Shown: in pieces, positions 28,204 through 37,790 of the stretch
How positions within the stretch are numbered: position 1 is the stretch's first letter
How the letters are laid out: the number at the start of each line of letters is the position of its first letter
Origin: an uncultured Dokdonia sp.
GTDB taxonomy: Bacteria > Bacteroidota > Bacteroidia > Flavobacteriales > Flavobacteriaceae
Direction of reading: 5' to 3'
Assembly (NCBI RefSeq): GCF_937910895.1
Contig: NZ_CALEMI010000075.1
Span: 1 to 59,038 of the forward strand
DNA: 59,038 nt
The notes under the pieces: generated by a model
Seen by the model: only the letters and a program-made list of their open reading frames with translations
Database searches by the model: none
Told to the model about the DNA's origin: nothing
Program-made: the position numbers and the translations under genes

Positions 28204-31200
28204 TTAAGGGTTTAATTGTTTTTTAAGTGATCCATAAAATTGATTAATATCTAATATACCATCGTCAGCATATTTTCCAGTTTTAAATAATTGATCTATT
28301 ACCTGATCTGTAGTAAGTTTTCCAATTTCGGTATCTAATTTTTTAGACATTTTTTTTAGAAAATCTGCAGCAAGTTCATTTGAGGCATTTGGAAAATCAG
28401 CTTGAAATCTATCTAGTAAATCACTCTGACCTTTTGTATAATTAGGATGACTTGAATGTATTCCTTGAGGTGATGCTGTTGTTACGTCTTTGCCATTAAC
28501 TTTTTTAGTTCTAACTTCACTACTATAAGTTCGCACTTTTTTACCATTTACATTGGCATGATTAATATCATAACCTCCGCTAACTCCTTTTTGTGTTACA
28601 GGATGTTTTAAATTTTCCATGGTAACTAAATGATGAATTTGTTCATCAGCATTTGTTGTTCCAGTAAATGAGGTATTAATTTTATTTCTATCTAAATAGT
28701 ATTTTTCCCATTGGGTTCCTCTTGCCCATTCTGGCACAGGATCTTTTCCAATTATTTCTGCCTTACGCCACCCTTGACCTGGTGATTTTACTTTATAAGA
28801 GCCATCTGGCATTCTTTTCCATTGCGGTGTAGTTAAAGGACTATTTCTGTTATCTGCAACAACTTCTTTATTTGTTCTTAGAAGTCTAAATTTAGGATTA
28901 AAAGAAGCCCAAAGTTCTATATACTTTGATACCGATTTAAACCACATTTTATCAAAACCGAACTTAGCTAATATTTTATTTCTAAGATCATCAAATTTCT
29001 TTGCTCCTTTGCCTACCACTTTTTTCATATTAACGACCAGCTTAGACCCTTTTATCTTGGATACTCCCTTACGAATAGTTGTTTGTGCAAAACGACGCAC
29101 CTTTGAAGCTCCCGCTAGCACTTTACGACCAGCTTTAGTACTTTTTATAACCGCTTTGGCAGCTTTTACGATACGTTTAAAGACCTTTGCCATTCCTAAA
29201 AGTATTTTGTCAATAAAGAACTCTACTACGATAACAGCTAATGCGGTAGCTAAGGATTCTCCTGCTTTTTTAGTATCTCCAGCCCAAGCAAATTTTACAT
29301 AATCCCATATATGACCAACAGCTTTATAAACAGCTATAGCTCCAAAAATGACAATCATCGCTTTTACGATAATATCTACGGCAAGTGCAAGTCCAGCACC
29401 TCCTGTAAAAAATGCTACAACTCCAGCAGCTAATAGAGCGGCGACAAGTCCAGATATAATCCAAACCTTATATTTATCCCAAAAGATTCCTAAGCCAGTC
29501 ATCATTTGTTGCCCCATAAATGCGAGCCGTTCTCCTACCCCTAATCGTCCTGTTTTAGTAATTAAAACCTCAGGGCTATTATCTATAATAGGTTGTGCTT
29601 TTTCGGTAGTTGGAGCGGGTTGTTCTGCTCCAGCTTCTTGATTAGGTTTGAGCATTTCTCCGAGATAATGATTCAGTTTTTGATCATCAGACATGCTTTT
29701 CCAATTGGGTCCAGAACCACTAGTATCTTCTGTTGTATTAGAAATATTTTGTTCTGTGCTTATAGATTCAGGTACTTGCTCCGAAGAAGTATCGGTTATA
29801 CTGTTAATATCATAACCGCTAGCGTCTATAGCAGAGGCTTGAAACTCTTCTGTCGTAATGGCATTTGCTCCAGCACCACCTAACTCTTTGATCTCTCCAT
29901 CCTGTAAACTTGAAAGTTGTGCTAATAATTCTGGGCTGAGTTCTACTGCTGGATTAGGTTCTAAAATAATATCATCTTCTGATAAATCTTTTTTTGATAG
30001 TATTGCTTGTAGCTGCTCAGGGATTTGTTTTGAAACTTCTTTTCCTTCAGCCACACTGGTTTGTCCAGGTTGAAGCCCCATGGCTTTTGACCAATTTTCT
30101 TCTTGCCCTTGTGGCACTTCAAAATTTGGCAATGGTTTTGAAGGATCTCCTCCAATAGATTCTTTAGCGAGGGCTCCAAAAAATGCTCCTGGTGCATACC
30201 ATGCTCCTTCAACAAGATTCCATAAAAACGCTAATACTTTAAGTAATCCTACTGTAAGGAATTTTAACACATCTAGGAATAGATTAAACATTGCCTGATA
30301 CGCAGCAAGTATTGCATCAAGAGCAGCGCCTAGTGCATCCAATAACGCGTTAACTGCTTTCTTGAGTCCTTCTGCTAGTTTGTTTACAACAGCTACTGCT
30401 TTGTTGACCGCTTTATCAATAGCTGCATTAAATTTATCTCGTAATTTTGGGAATGCAGCAAGAGCTACATTTACAAAAGCTTTTAAGGCTTCTCCAAAAG
30501 CTTTTATCAATCCTACAATAGCATCGCGAGCTAGGTCTATAAGTTTATTGGCTAGCTTTTTTGCAGCTTCTATAAGTCCTTTTACTAATTTTCTAAGACC
30601 ATCAAATAGTGTATTTAAAGCTTTTTTAAGCTTATCAAAGAAATTGCTTACAGCATCGACAGCACGATCCCACCAACTCTTTTTCTTAGATGCTTTCTTG
30701 GCTTTTTCTTTCTTAGATTTTGCTTCTTTGTTGGCTGCTGTTACTTTTTTATCTCCTTCCTTTTTTGCTTTTTTGTATTCCTGATCTACTTTTTTATCAG
30801 TTTCTTTGGTTTTAGTATCAATATTTTCATCTACTTTTTTTCTTTTCTCAGTAGATTTATTACTGAACTCACTTTTAATATCTTCATTTTCTTTTTTCCA
30901 ATCGGTACGTTGTTTACTTACTTCTCCTTTGGCTTTTTGTTGTGATGTTTCTTGTTCTTTTTTTACACGCTTGGTTTCTTTATCAATTTTCTTTTCGCTA
31001 AGGATATGTTCTTGTTCCTGATCTGTCTCCATTTTTGCAAATGCTTGATCTTGCTTCGCTTTTCCTTGAGCTACTTCTTGATCCATATATGTTTTTGCAC
31101 TCGTGTCAAAGCTTTGAGCCACTTCTGAGGAGACTTTAGGAACCTCTTTTTCTAAGGCAGCATTCATTTCTATAGAAGATAGCTCTGTAGTAGGACTTAA

Positions 31201-32295
31201 CATTTCAACTTCCATTTCTGGATAAATATCATCTTCACCTCGATATACGTTACTTTCTTTTAAGTTTTTAGATTGATCTTTATCTACGGTAGTGTTTGCA
31301 GCTTTTGTGTTTTCTTCATTTTTTGTTGGATTAGCTTGCCCAGTTAAGTCTACTTTTGGAGATGTGCCAGGATTGGTATCTACACTTTCTGATGTAGGTA
31401 GATTTTTGATACCACTCTTAATTTTAGACTTTTTATCATCATCACTACCAAATCGACCTATTCCAAAAAGCGCTTTTAATTTTTCTATAAGTGTACTAGG
31501 AGGTTGTACATTTTTTTCTTCAACATTTTCTCCTTCTTTTTTTCCTTTTGGAGCTGTATCAGGAAGCGTTTCTTTTTCTCCTTTTAAATTATTTTCTTCT
31601 TGCGCTGTTTGTTGTTTTTCTTTTTCAGCTGCTGCCTTTGATTTTAATGGAATTCCAGTAGGCTGCTCTATCTCAGGTAAAGATTCAGTGAGTTTATTTT
31701 GTTCACTTTCTTTTGCTTTTAGAGTATCTCGATCTGACTTTTTTACCGCTTTCGCGAAAGCAATAGGAGATTGACTCACGAGAGCATCTGCATATATTTT
31801 AGTGTTTTCAGTAGGAAGCTCAACCGCCTCTTTTTCGGCTTCATTTTCTTCTTTCTTATTACCGCCTTCTGTTGAAGCAGAAGATGGTGTTTGAGTAGCT
31901 GTTTTTCCCCCAGAAGCTCCTTTTGAGGCCTTACCTCCCTTGATAGGAGAACTAACATCTTTTTTAGAAGGGTTTATATCAGGAGCACTTTCCTTGGAGT
32001 GTGCTTCAGGTTTTACAGAATCTGCAACTGCTGGTTGCTGTACTTCAGTTTCTTTTGCATCAGTTTCTTGTGTTTGAATTTCTTCTTCCGATTGTTTTTG
32101 AATCGCAGGTGTTGGAGTAAAGAAAGAGGTTGAAGATTCATTATTGTTTATTCCCGTTTGATCTCCTTTTTTTTCTGACTCAAGCGTGTCATCTGCTTTT
32201 TCTATGTTGCGTTTAGGTTGGATAAAAGCATTAGCTCCTTTATTCGTTATAATCGAAGGAGAAGAAGCCGTAGTTGTTTTATTTGCAACAAACAT
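28204..32295 (-). CDS. eCIS cargo toxin with C-terminal AHH-type nuclease
   Basis: A 1363-aa effector. The leader (AFIQPK, then PAIQKQSEEEIQTQE) parallels that of the 1439-aa toxin but the DUF4157 domain is missing. Residues ~90-400 are low-complexity and Lys/Glu/Ser-rich. Residues ~410-570 are a long charged coiled coil. Helical Ala/Lys/Leu repeats follow (~575-700), then two or three hydrophobic segments (~940-1030) that may cross the target membrane. The last ~150 residues show EQIHHLVTMENLKHP (~1217), GGYDINHAN and GIHSSHPNYTKGQ, the AHH (HNH/endonuclease VII superfamily) signature. A candidate immunity gene follows. A GCTTTCGCGAAAGC copy lies in its coding sequence, read as AFAKA. It is probably a DNA-degrading effector delivered by the particle. 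Confidence 0.78.
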   Translation of the reverse strand: MFVANKTTTASSPSIITNKGANAFIQPKRNIEKADDTLESEKKGDQTGINNNESSTSFFTPTPAIQKQSEEEIQTQETDAKETEVQQPAVADSVKPEAHSKESAPDINPSKKDVSSPIKGGKASKGASGGKTATQTPSSASTEGGNKKEENEAEKEAVELPTENTKIYADALVSQSPIAFAKAVKKSDRDTLKAKESEQNKLTESLPEIEQPTGIPLKSKAAAEKEKQQTAQEENNLKGEKETLPDTAPKGKKEGENVEEKNVQPPSTLIEKLKALFGIGRFGSDDDKKSKIKSGIKNLPTSESVDTNPGTSPKVDLTGQANPTKNEENTKAANTTVDKDQSKNLKESNVYRGEDDIYPEMEVEMLSPTTELSSIEMNAALEKEVPKVSSEVAQSFDTSAKTYMDQEVAQGKAKQDQAFAKMETDQEQEHILSEKKIDKETKRVKKEQETSQQKAKGEVSKQRTDWKKENEDIKSEFSNKSTEKRKKVDENIDTKTKETDKKVDQEYKKAKKEGDKKVTAANKEAKSKKEKAKKASKKKSWWDRAVDAVSNFFDKLKKALNTLFDGLRKLVKGLIEAAKKLANKLIDLARDAIVGLIKAFGEALKAFVNVALAAFPKLRDKFNAAIDKAVNKAVAVVNKLAEGLKKAVNALLDALGAALDAILAAYQAMFNLFLDVLKFLTVGLLKVLAFLWNLVEGAWYAPGAFFGALAKESIGGDPSKPLPNFEVPQGQEENWSKAMGLQPGQTSVAEGKEVSKQIPEQLQAILSKKDLSEDDIILEPNPAVELSPELLAQLSSLQDGEIKELGGAGANAITTEEFQASAIDASGYDINSITDTSSEQVPESISTEQNISNTTEDTSGSGPNWKSMSDDQKLNHYLGEMLKPNQEAGAEQPAPTTEKAQPIIDNSPEVLITKTGRLGVGERLAFMGQQMMTGLGIFWDKYKVWIISGLVAALLAAGVVAFFTGGAGLALAVDIIVKAMIVIFGAIAVYKAVGHIWDYVKFAWAGDTKKAGESLATALAVIVVEFFIDKILLGMAKVFKRIVKAAKAVIKSTKAGRKVLAGASKVRRFAQTTIRKGVSKIKGSKLVVNMKKVVGKGAKKFDDLRNKILAKFGFDKMWFKSVSKYIELWASFNPKFRLLRTNKEVVADNRNSPLTTPQWKRMPDGSYKVKSPGQGWRKAEIIGKDPVPEWARGTQWEKYYLDRNKINTSFTGTTNADEQIHHLVTMENLKHPVTQKGVSGGYDINHANVNGKKVRTYSSEVRTKKVNGKDVTTASPQGIHSSHPNYTKGQSDLLDRFQADFPNASNELAADFLKKMSKKLDTEIGKLTTDQVIDQLFKTGKYADDGILDINQFYGSLKKQLNP
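31748..31761. repeat. GCTTTCGCGAAAGC palindrome inside a gene
   Basis: Perfect copy in the AHH-toxin gene, read in frame as Ala-Phe-Ala-Lys-Ala. Confidence 0.9.
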
Positions 32296-32337
32296 GTATA
32301 ATTTATGACTATATTTAAAGTTCTAGTTTTGTCTGTG

Positions 32338-32357
32338 TACGCTTTCGCGAAAGCGTA
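32338..32357. repeat. GTACGCTTTCGCGAAAGCGTAC palindrome
   Basis: Full copy in the 112-bp gap upstream of the AHH-toxin gene, the second largest gap in the operon. It could include a terminator or an internal promoter that separates cargo from structural genes. Confidence 0.9.
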
Positions 32358-32407
32358 CTATACATTACACAGATTAGATATTCAGGTGTATATATAAAGG
32401 GTGTTTT

Positions 32408-32731
32408 TTAATTGGCTAACTCCAAAATCTTTAAAAAAAGACTATCGATAACATTATTTTTAAAGTGTCCTATACTAATCTTGCTCACGCCTGCATTTTG
32501 AAGTGTTTTCAATACAAGTAGATCTTTTTGGCTTTGTAGAAGCCAAGCTAATTCTTCTTTATCAATATTTCCTTCTGCAAATAACAAAGCCCATTTTTTG
32601 AGTTTTTCTTTAGAGTGTGCTAGATATTTTTCCATATCTACAATGATATCTTTTCCTTGCTCTCCAAATTTTTCTTTGGCTTCTGTAATGATCTCTTCTT
32701 TGAGATCGTTGAATAGGTCTTCGAAATTCAT
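32408..32731 (-). CDS. Small helical protein of unknown function in the eCIS cargo block
   Basis: A 107-aa, charged, mostly helical protein without signal peptide or membrane segments. The first 50 residues are Glu/Lys-rich (EEIITEAKEKFGEQGKD). It lies 11 bp after the second lipoprotein gene. I do not recognise it; it could be a cargo chaperone or adaptor, but nothing in the sequence proves this. Confidence 0.6.
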   Translation of the reverse strand: MNFEDLFNDLKEEIITEAKEKFGEQGKDIIVDMEKYLAHSKEKLKKWALLFAEGNIDKEELAWLLQSQKDLLVLKTLQNAGVSKISIGHFKNNVIDSLFLKILELAN

Positions 32732-32742
32732 ACTATTATTTT

Positions 32743-33198
32743 TTATAGGTTACTTATAAAGTTTGTGACCGCATTCTCATTGGTGGGATCCTTTTTTTCT
32801 TCATATTGAATCAGGATATTAAATGCTTCTTCAATTTGTGGTTTTGCTTCTTCTATAAATGCAGCGTTAAGACTGCCTTTTTGCTTCCATAATGCGAGAT
32901 AGCTTAATACTAGTTTATTGTCATTATTAAGCACTTCCCACATTTTTTGGGTAATCTCATTTTTACCTTTGCCTGTTTCATAAATGAGCATTTTTTGTAA
33001 GTCATTTTTTAAAGCAATCACTTCATTTTCATGTGATGAAAACGCAGTGTCAGATTTATCCATGAGGCTTAATGTCTGAAGCTTTATCTCAATGGTTTCC
33101 GTATTGGTGTAGTGGTCATACAAAGAGCTTGTACTTGTGCAACTGGTTATGGTTGTGACCGTACAGAGAAGAATGATGTAAATTTTTAGTGTTTTCAT
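32743..33198 (-). CDS. Small lipoprotein in the eCIS cargo block
   Basis: A 151-aa protein with a type II signal peptide: positively charged start, hydrophobic stretch and lipobox ending TSC (Cys ~20). The mature part is helical and unrecognised. It lies 13 bp after the preceding lipoprotein. Because the gene upstream of the pair encodes a peptidoglycan-binding HExxH effector, one or both lipoproteins may protect the producer periplasm from it; that is inference from order only. Confidence 0.65.
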   Translation of the reverse strand: MKTLKIYIILLCTVTTITSCTSTSSLYDHYTNTETIEIKLQTLSLMDKSDTAFSSHENEVIALKNDLQKMLIYETGKGKNEITQKMWEVLNNDNKLVLSYLALWKQKGSLNAAFIEEAKPQIEEAFNILIQYEEKKDPTNENAVTNFISNL

Positions 33199-33211
33199 GA
33201 GTAGTATGGTT

Positions 33212-33769
33212 TTAATCTTTAGAAATAAATATTTTATTGGAGTAGTATTTGTTTTTGGCTAAAGATTCATCTAGCGGCAGTGATTCTGTAGGGTCATAGA
33301 CAGCTTGAATTTCGTAAGGTTTATTTGGAAACTCATACCAGTCTTTTAATAAAAAATCTGTTGTAAATGTTTGCCCTGGTTGTAGCCATTCAAAGTCGTT
33401 ATTTGTAGTTTTTTCACGGCTATAGAAAACGGTATTTTTAGCAATATTTTCTTCAGAATTATTTTTAGTAATACGAAGATATACTTCTCTATTATCTGTA
33501 TTTTCATAACCTATAGACAATCTTTTAACTAACTTAACTGGAGCTAATCCTTGGTTTTTTATAGTAAAAAATAACTTCGGAGTGGTATAGCTATTTGTAG
33601 TTATATAATCAATATGTATATGTACATCTAGATTTTCTTGTATGCTATTATTCTGATCAGTCATATCTGTTGTTTTAGTATCCTTATCTGTTTTACTTTT
33701 AGAAGAGCATGCGATAATAAAAATGAGAATTATCGAAAATGCTAAAAACATATTCTTTTTTATATACAT
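33212..33769 (-). CDS. Lipoprotein following the PG-binding DUF4157 effector
   Basis: A 185-aa protein with a type II signal peptide and lipobox IACSS (Cys ~21). The mature part begins with a Lys/Asp/Thr-rich linker, then a beta-rich domain (FFTIKNQGLAPVKLVKRL) resembling immunoglobulin-like folds. It is separated from the effector stop codon by 2 bp, so translation is tightly coupled. The position suggests immunity to a periplasm-acting effector. The family is not recognised. Confidence 0.65.
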   Translation of the reverse strand: MYIKKNMFLAFSIILIFIIACSSKSKTDKDTKTTDMTDQNNSIQENLDVHIHIDYITTNSYTTPKLFFTIKNQGLAPVKLVKRLSIGYENTDNREVYLRITKNNSEENIAKNTVFYSREKTTNNDFEWLQPGQTFTTDFLLKDWYEFPNKPYEIQAVYDPTESLPLDESLAKNKYYSNKIFISKD

Positions 33770-33771
33770 AA

Positions 33772-35889
33772 TTAATTTGGTGGGTTTATTGCAACATATT
33801 GAGCTCTTAATGGAGCATTTGCTAGTCTTTGGGCTGGTGTTCCTCCATCTATTCTTCGTAATACTTCCCTCCTCACTGCAAAGAATTTCCTTCTAAATTT
33901 TCTTTGATTATTTACCGGCATGGCATTCCAATTAATGATACACCTTGTTGCATCATCTATAAATGCATCGTGATTTGCGTTTTGAGGATCAAGCGTATCA
34001 TCAGGTAGATTAACACTTAGAATTTCTACGGATTCAGCCAAGAATTCGTGAGTAGGAACATCTGCTAGTCCTTGTTTTAATAATTTGACATGCTCCAGTT
34101 CATGTGCAATGTTTAATACAGCTCCTGCAAAAGGAAGTGTCATTCCAGATGGTCCTACTCTTATTCTAACGGGTTCATTAGGCCTATTATCTGTTGCAGC
34201 CAAAGCAGCTACTGTAGGGTCAAAAAATATTTGTAATAAATTATCATCGTCAACTAAATTATAATAGTCTATTAGTAATCGTATAGCTGAGTTAAAGTTG
34301 CCATTTGCTACAATTTGATCATAAAATTCTTCGGTTGTCTCATCACCAACTTTGCCATCTATAGTTAGACCTGCAAGGCTTTGTGCTTCTGCGATAAACT
34401 GTACTGTTTGTGCATCTATAATACCTGTTGCAGTTGCTCCTGTTAATCCTTGAATAGCTCTGATGCTTCTTTCATCTGTATATTTTCTTCTGGTATAACT
34501 GATGGCTTTTCTTACGTCACTTGCAGAAAGTCTATTTGGAACTAATATAGGACCCACTACAGCTGGAGCTGGTCTAGCTAATTCACCTTGAATCGTATTT
34601 CTTAATATCAAAGCACTTCCAAATGCAAAATCAGATAAATTAATAACTCTTAATCCTCCAGGTTCAAAATCAGTACGTGCAGGGATAATTCTGAAATTGG
34701 CAAAATCAAGTGTAATTGCAGCGGCATCAAATCGAAATGCAAGAGTATCTGGAGACGCTATATTATAAAAATCGAGAACTAGTTGAATAGCATGTTCATG
34801 TCTATTAACCCCAGCGGCGACTCGATTTTGAACCATTCTATCCAATGTAATTTGATTTACAATTCCATCATCATTAATCCCTTGAGCTGTTTGAAAGTTA
34901 GAGATCGCGGTAGCTGTAAGCGGGCCTAAAGCTCCGTCTACTGCCGTTCCAGTAATAATCTGTAAAACCCTAACACTTTTTCTATCAAAAGTAGCTCTTC
35001 CGCTTGCTATAGCAGCCCTTTCTTCGGCAGGAGTTAATGCTCTGCGCTGTACAGCCTTACTCCTTTGATTAGAAATAGAAGAAGAATCGTTTTTTTGGGT
35101 ATTCTCTTTTCTTGGTGCGGCAGCACCCTGCTGTATGGTATGGGTAAGCTCATGTGCTAGTAAATGTTTTCCTTCTTTGGACTCAGGATCGTATTTACCT
35201 TTATTAAAATATACGTCATTTCCATGTGTAAACGCTTGCGCGCCTATACCTTGACTCATTTGTGCTGCTTCACTGTCATTATGAATATTTACGTTACTAA
35301 AATCGGCACCAAAGCCAGACTCCATTTCAGTTTGTGTAGTAGAGTCCATTTTAGAACCACCACTTCCTTTACGTAGTTTCCCTTCTATATTTGAGTTTGT
35401 TGTAGGGGTATTTGCTTTTTTTGTTTGTACTTCCTCTTCTTCCATAGCTTGGACAGGCTCTTCTTCTTTCATAGCTTGGACAGGCTCTTCTTCTTCCATG
35501 GCTTGAACGGGTTCTTCTTCTTCCATGGCTTGGACGGGTTCTTCTTCTTCCATGGCTTGGACGGGTTCTTCCTCCTCCATAGCTTGGACGGGTTCTTCCT
35601 CTTCCATTTTTTGAACAGGTGCTTCTTCTTCCGCGTTTTCCATCTTTTGTACTAAAGGGGTTACGCTCGCCGCGAGTGGTTTTTGTTGTACTTCTTCTTC
35701 ACCTTCCATTTTCTGAACCGCATCTCCACCTCCCGTTTTGTTGACGACCTGATCTGCCATACGATCTGCTTCTACTTCATATTTGTCTCCAGGGGTACCC
35801 ATAGCCAATTTTGGCTGTACTTTTGGTTTAAAAAATGAATCTCCGCCTACGACTTGATTTGGCGGTAATTTTGATTGTCTCCGTCTCAT
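33772..35889 (-). CDS. eCIS cargo: DUF4157, two peptidoglycan-binding domains, C-terminal HExxH
   Basis: A 705-aa effector candidate. The N-terminus holds VQPKLAMGTPGDKYEVEADRMADQ, related to other eCIS cargo, followed by an acidic VQ(A/K)M linker with a perfect 9-residue tandem repeat (~96-150). DUF4157 spans ~180-260 with LLAHELTHTIQQ. Two PG_binding_1-like repeats follow: VLQIITGTAVDGALGPLTATA (~303-355; shortened here: core LGPLTATAISNFQ) and IDGKVGDETTEEF (~470-520). The C-terminal domain contains NIAHELEHVKLL (~590), an HExxH zinc-binding motif, with a further acidic region after it. It could be a peptidoglycan-targeted metallopeptidase. Two lipoproteins follow immediately. Activity and substrate are inferred. 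Confidence 0.75.
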   Translation of the reverse strand: MRRRQSKLPPNQVVGGDSFFKPKVQPKLAMGTPGDKYEVEADRMADQVVNKTGGGDAVQKMEGEEEVQQKPLAASVTPLVQKMENAEEEAPVQKMEEEEPVQAMEEEEPVQAMEEEEPVQAMEEEEPVQAMEEEEPVQAMKEEEPVQAMEEEEVQTKKANTPTTNSNIEGKLRKGSGGSKMDSTTQTEMESGFGADFSNVNIHNDSEAAQMSQGIGAQAFTHGNDVYFNKGKYDPESKEGKHLLAHELTHTIQQGAAAPRKENTQKNDSSSISNQRSKAVQRRALTPAEERAAIASGRATFDRKSVRVLQIITGTAVDGALGPLTATAISNFQTAQGINDDGIVNQITLDRMVQNRVAAGVNRHEHAIQLVLDFYNIASPDTLAFRFDAAAITLDFANFRIIPARTDFEPGGLRVINLSDFAFGSALILRNTIQGELARPAPAVVGPILVPNRLSASDVRKAISYTRRKYTDERSIRAIQGLTGATATGIIDAQTVQFIAEAQSLAGLTIDGKVGDETTEEFYDQIVANGNFNSAIRLLIDYYNLVDDDNLLQIFFDPTVAALAATDNRPNEPVRIRVGPSGMTLPFAGAVLNIAHELEHVKLLKQGLADVPTHEFLAESVEILSVNLPDDTLDPQNANHDAFIDDATRCIINWNAMPVNNQRKFRRKFFAVRREVLRRIDGGTPAQRLANAPLRAQYVAINPPN
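35443..35604 (-). repeat. Six 27-bp tandem repeats inside the DUF4157 effector gene
   Basis: Six direct units of 27 bp encode five EEEEPVQAM and one KEEEPVQAM. Flanking degenerate units (EEEVQ, PVQKM) show the array grew from the acidic linker. A multiple of three keeps the frame, so unit number can vary without loss of function. Confidence 0.95.
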
Positions 35890-35950
35890 AATCCTTTGCT
35901 GTTTATAGTCTGCGTTTCCCTTTTATAGTTTTGATGTATTGATTGGTATA

Positions 35951-37789
35951 TTACCAATTGGTATACACCAAATGATCCAACCATGGGAGTCTACATATCC
36001 CAATACCCCACGGAAGTTTATCTACCAAAATATCTTGTGTTTTTCGTTCGATGACAATTTTGGGATTGTCTTCTTTAAAACTTAATGTACCTGCTCTTTG
36101 TAAAAACTCATGGCGTATTAAATCTGGAGATGCGTTATTAAGCACTCCCCAGTTTTCAATAACAGATTCTAGTAACTCTTCTGCTTGTTGCTTTATCGTA
36201 TCAGATAATTGAATGTGTCTTTGTATGGACGATTTTACAGGAATACCACAAAGAAATTTTTCAAACAACATCTGACTTTCTAATTGTTGCTCTTTTTTTG
36301 TTGCTAGATAATGTAATGCATGAACAGCCATTTCTGGATCTGTTAGGGTATTTGTGTCATCTAAAATCTGACAATTATAAAAAAATTGCTTTAAGTAAGG
36401 GTGTAGAATGATAAGCCCAGCATTGAGGACATAATAGGAACCTGTATTGCTAAGAAATACCTCTTCTTGTTGTGAGGTGATTTCTTTTATAGAGGTATCT
36501 ATAGTAGAGGGATCCCTAGATTCTTGGTCGAATTGAGTTATAAATTCTTCATATTGCTGCGCTACCTTTTCTTGTGATGTATCTATATGCCAATCTGTCT
36601 CTTCTTTTTCTTTTGGAATTTCTGAGAGATTTTTAGTCGCATCATTCTTATCGTTAGAAGAAGTGGTTCTTTTTTCTTTAAGTGTAGTGATTTCTTTTTC
36701 AGTAGTTTCACTTTCCTTGACAGTTGTTTTTTCTTGATCTTTTTCTATGTGTTTTGAAGTAATCTTATTAGGGACAGGTGCTTCATCACTTCTTTGTTCT
36801 TTCGGTTGTGTTTCCTTTTGTTTTTTGAAACTTGGTGAGGCACTAGTAACTGACTGTAAAATAGCGTTTGCTTCTTTAGAGAGTCCTAGGGTATCAAACA
36901 CTGTGATCAATTGTGACACTAGTGTTTCTTTCTGTTGAGGGGTGTTATTGCCTTTTTTTTGTAAGACAGCAACGGTCTCTGTTTTTGTGATTTTAAATCC
37001 CTGTTGAATGAGGGTTAAGACCGCTTTCGCGAAAGCGTACACACGCACATCTTGAATGGAAGTACTTTTTATAAGAACCGAAGAAAGTTTTTCTATAAGA
37101 ACGGTTATATTTTTGGATTGTAAATAGCTAATGACCTCATTCCATATAAAGTCTCTGGATATTGTACTTAATGATGTAAGTGAGTTTATAAAATCATCCT
37201 GAAGTATAGCACCCTCTTTTGTATGTTTAAAAGTAGCGGTAAGCAGGATTTGTAACTCTTGATCTGTAAATTGCTGGATGCATCTTTTTTTACAAACAGG
37301 TTTTTGGAGTAATTGTATATATGTGTTTGAAAATGAGTTGCTAGAAGCTATTTCTGTCATTTCTTCTCCTGTGAATTGGATAGATTCACTTGATGTCTTC
37401 CACCATGGGGTATATCCATTTTCTATGAAAAATAACAAGGATCGCGCTTGATGCTCTTGCGTATTTATGAGTATGACCTCATCTGTTGCTTGAGAAGACG
37501 ATTTTAAAATAGCATCTATCTTTTGAACCAGTTTTTCTTTCGTATCTTTTTTTAAGGCGTTAAAATTATCCTGACTATTAACTTTAATATCCAGTGTGAG
37601 TTGTGGGATTTGTACAATCTCGGCGGGTAATTGTTGTTCTATGCTTTTAAAATAATTTTCTAGATACGGAAGAATATCATTCTTTAAGAACATTCCAAGA
37701 CGATCCTTGAGGTCATTACCAACAGCTGTACTATTGGTATCAACCTCAAGGAATACCTTGTTTATGATATGTTCTTGTTCTAGGATCAT
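35951..37789 (-). CDS. eCIS tape-measure protein (Afp14/CIS_TMP-like)
   Basis: This 612-aa protein is expected to run inside the tube and set particle length. The N-terminus (EHIINKVFLEVD, then LPYLENYF) and the C-terminal part (YYVLNAGLIILHPYLKQFF, AVHALHYLA, then EKFLCGIPV, ~460-560) match the contractile injection system tape-measure family. A Lys/Glu/Thr-rich low-complexity linker (~330-420) separates the two. It lies 1 bp after the PKD-repeat gene, and 61 bp before the first cargo gene, where the structural block ends. A GCTTTCGCGAAAGC palindrome is in its coding region. Confidence 0.82.
   Translation of the reverse strand: MILEQEHIINKVFLEVDTNSTAVGNDLKDRLGMFLKNDILPYLENYFKSIEQQLPAEIVQIPQLTLDIKVNSQDNFNALKKDTKEKLVQKIDAILKSSSQATDEVILINTQEHQARSLLFFIENGYTPWWKTSSESIQFTGEEMTEIASSNSFSNTYIQLLQKPVCKKRCIQQFTDQELQILLTATFKHTKEGAILQDDFINSLTSLSTISRDFIWNEVISYLQSKNITVLIEKLSSVLIKSTSIQDVRVYAFAKAVLTLIQQGFKITKTETVAVLQKKGNNTPQQKETLVSQLITVFDTLGLSKEANAILQSVTSASPSFKKQKETQPKEQRSDEAPVPNKITSKHIEKDQEKTTVKESETTEKEITTLKEKRTTSSNDKNDATKNLSEIPKEKEETDWHIDTSQEKVAQQYEEFITQFDQESRDPSTIDTSIKEITSQQEEVFLSNTGSYYVLNAGLIILHPYLKQFFYNCQILDDTNTLTDPEMAVHALHYLATKKEQQLESQMLFEKFLCGIPVKSSIQRHIQLSDTIKQQAEELLESVIENWGVLNNASPDLIRHEFLQRAGTLSFKEDNPKIVIERKTQDILVDKLPWGIGICRLPWLDHLVYTNW
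37023..37036. repeat. GCTTTCGCGAAAGC palindrome inside a gene
   Basis: Perfect copy in the tape-measure gene, again read as Ala-Phe-Ala-Lys-Ala. Confidence 0.9.
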
Positions 37790-37790
37790 C

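Noticed and set aside
30806-31021. Ser/Phe/Leu-rich frame opposite the coiled-coil toxin
   Set aside because: Mirror of Glu/Lys codons on the other strand. The same applies to the forward frames at 30362-30784 and 31292-31774.
35443-35604. Possible CRISPR-like array
   Set aside because: Units are contiguous 27-bp direct repeats with no spacers and lie in frame within a protein gene.
35425-35655. Phe/Gly/Leu repeat frame on the plus strand
   Set aside because: It is the antisense of the EEEEPVQAM tandem array and not an independent gene.
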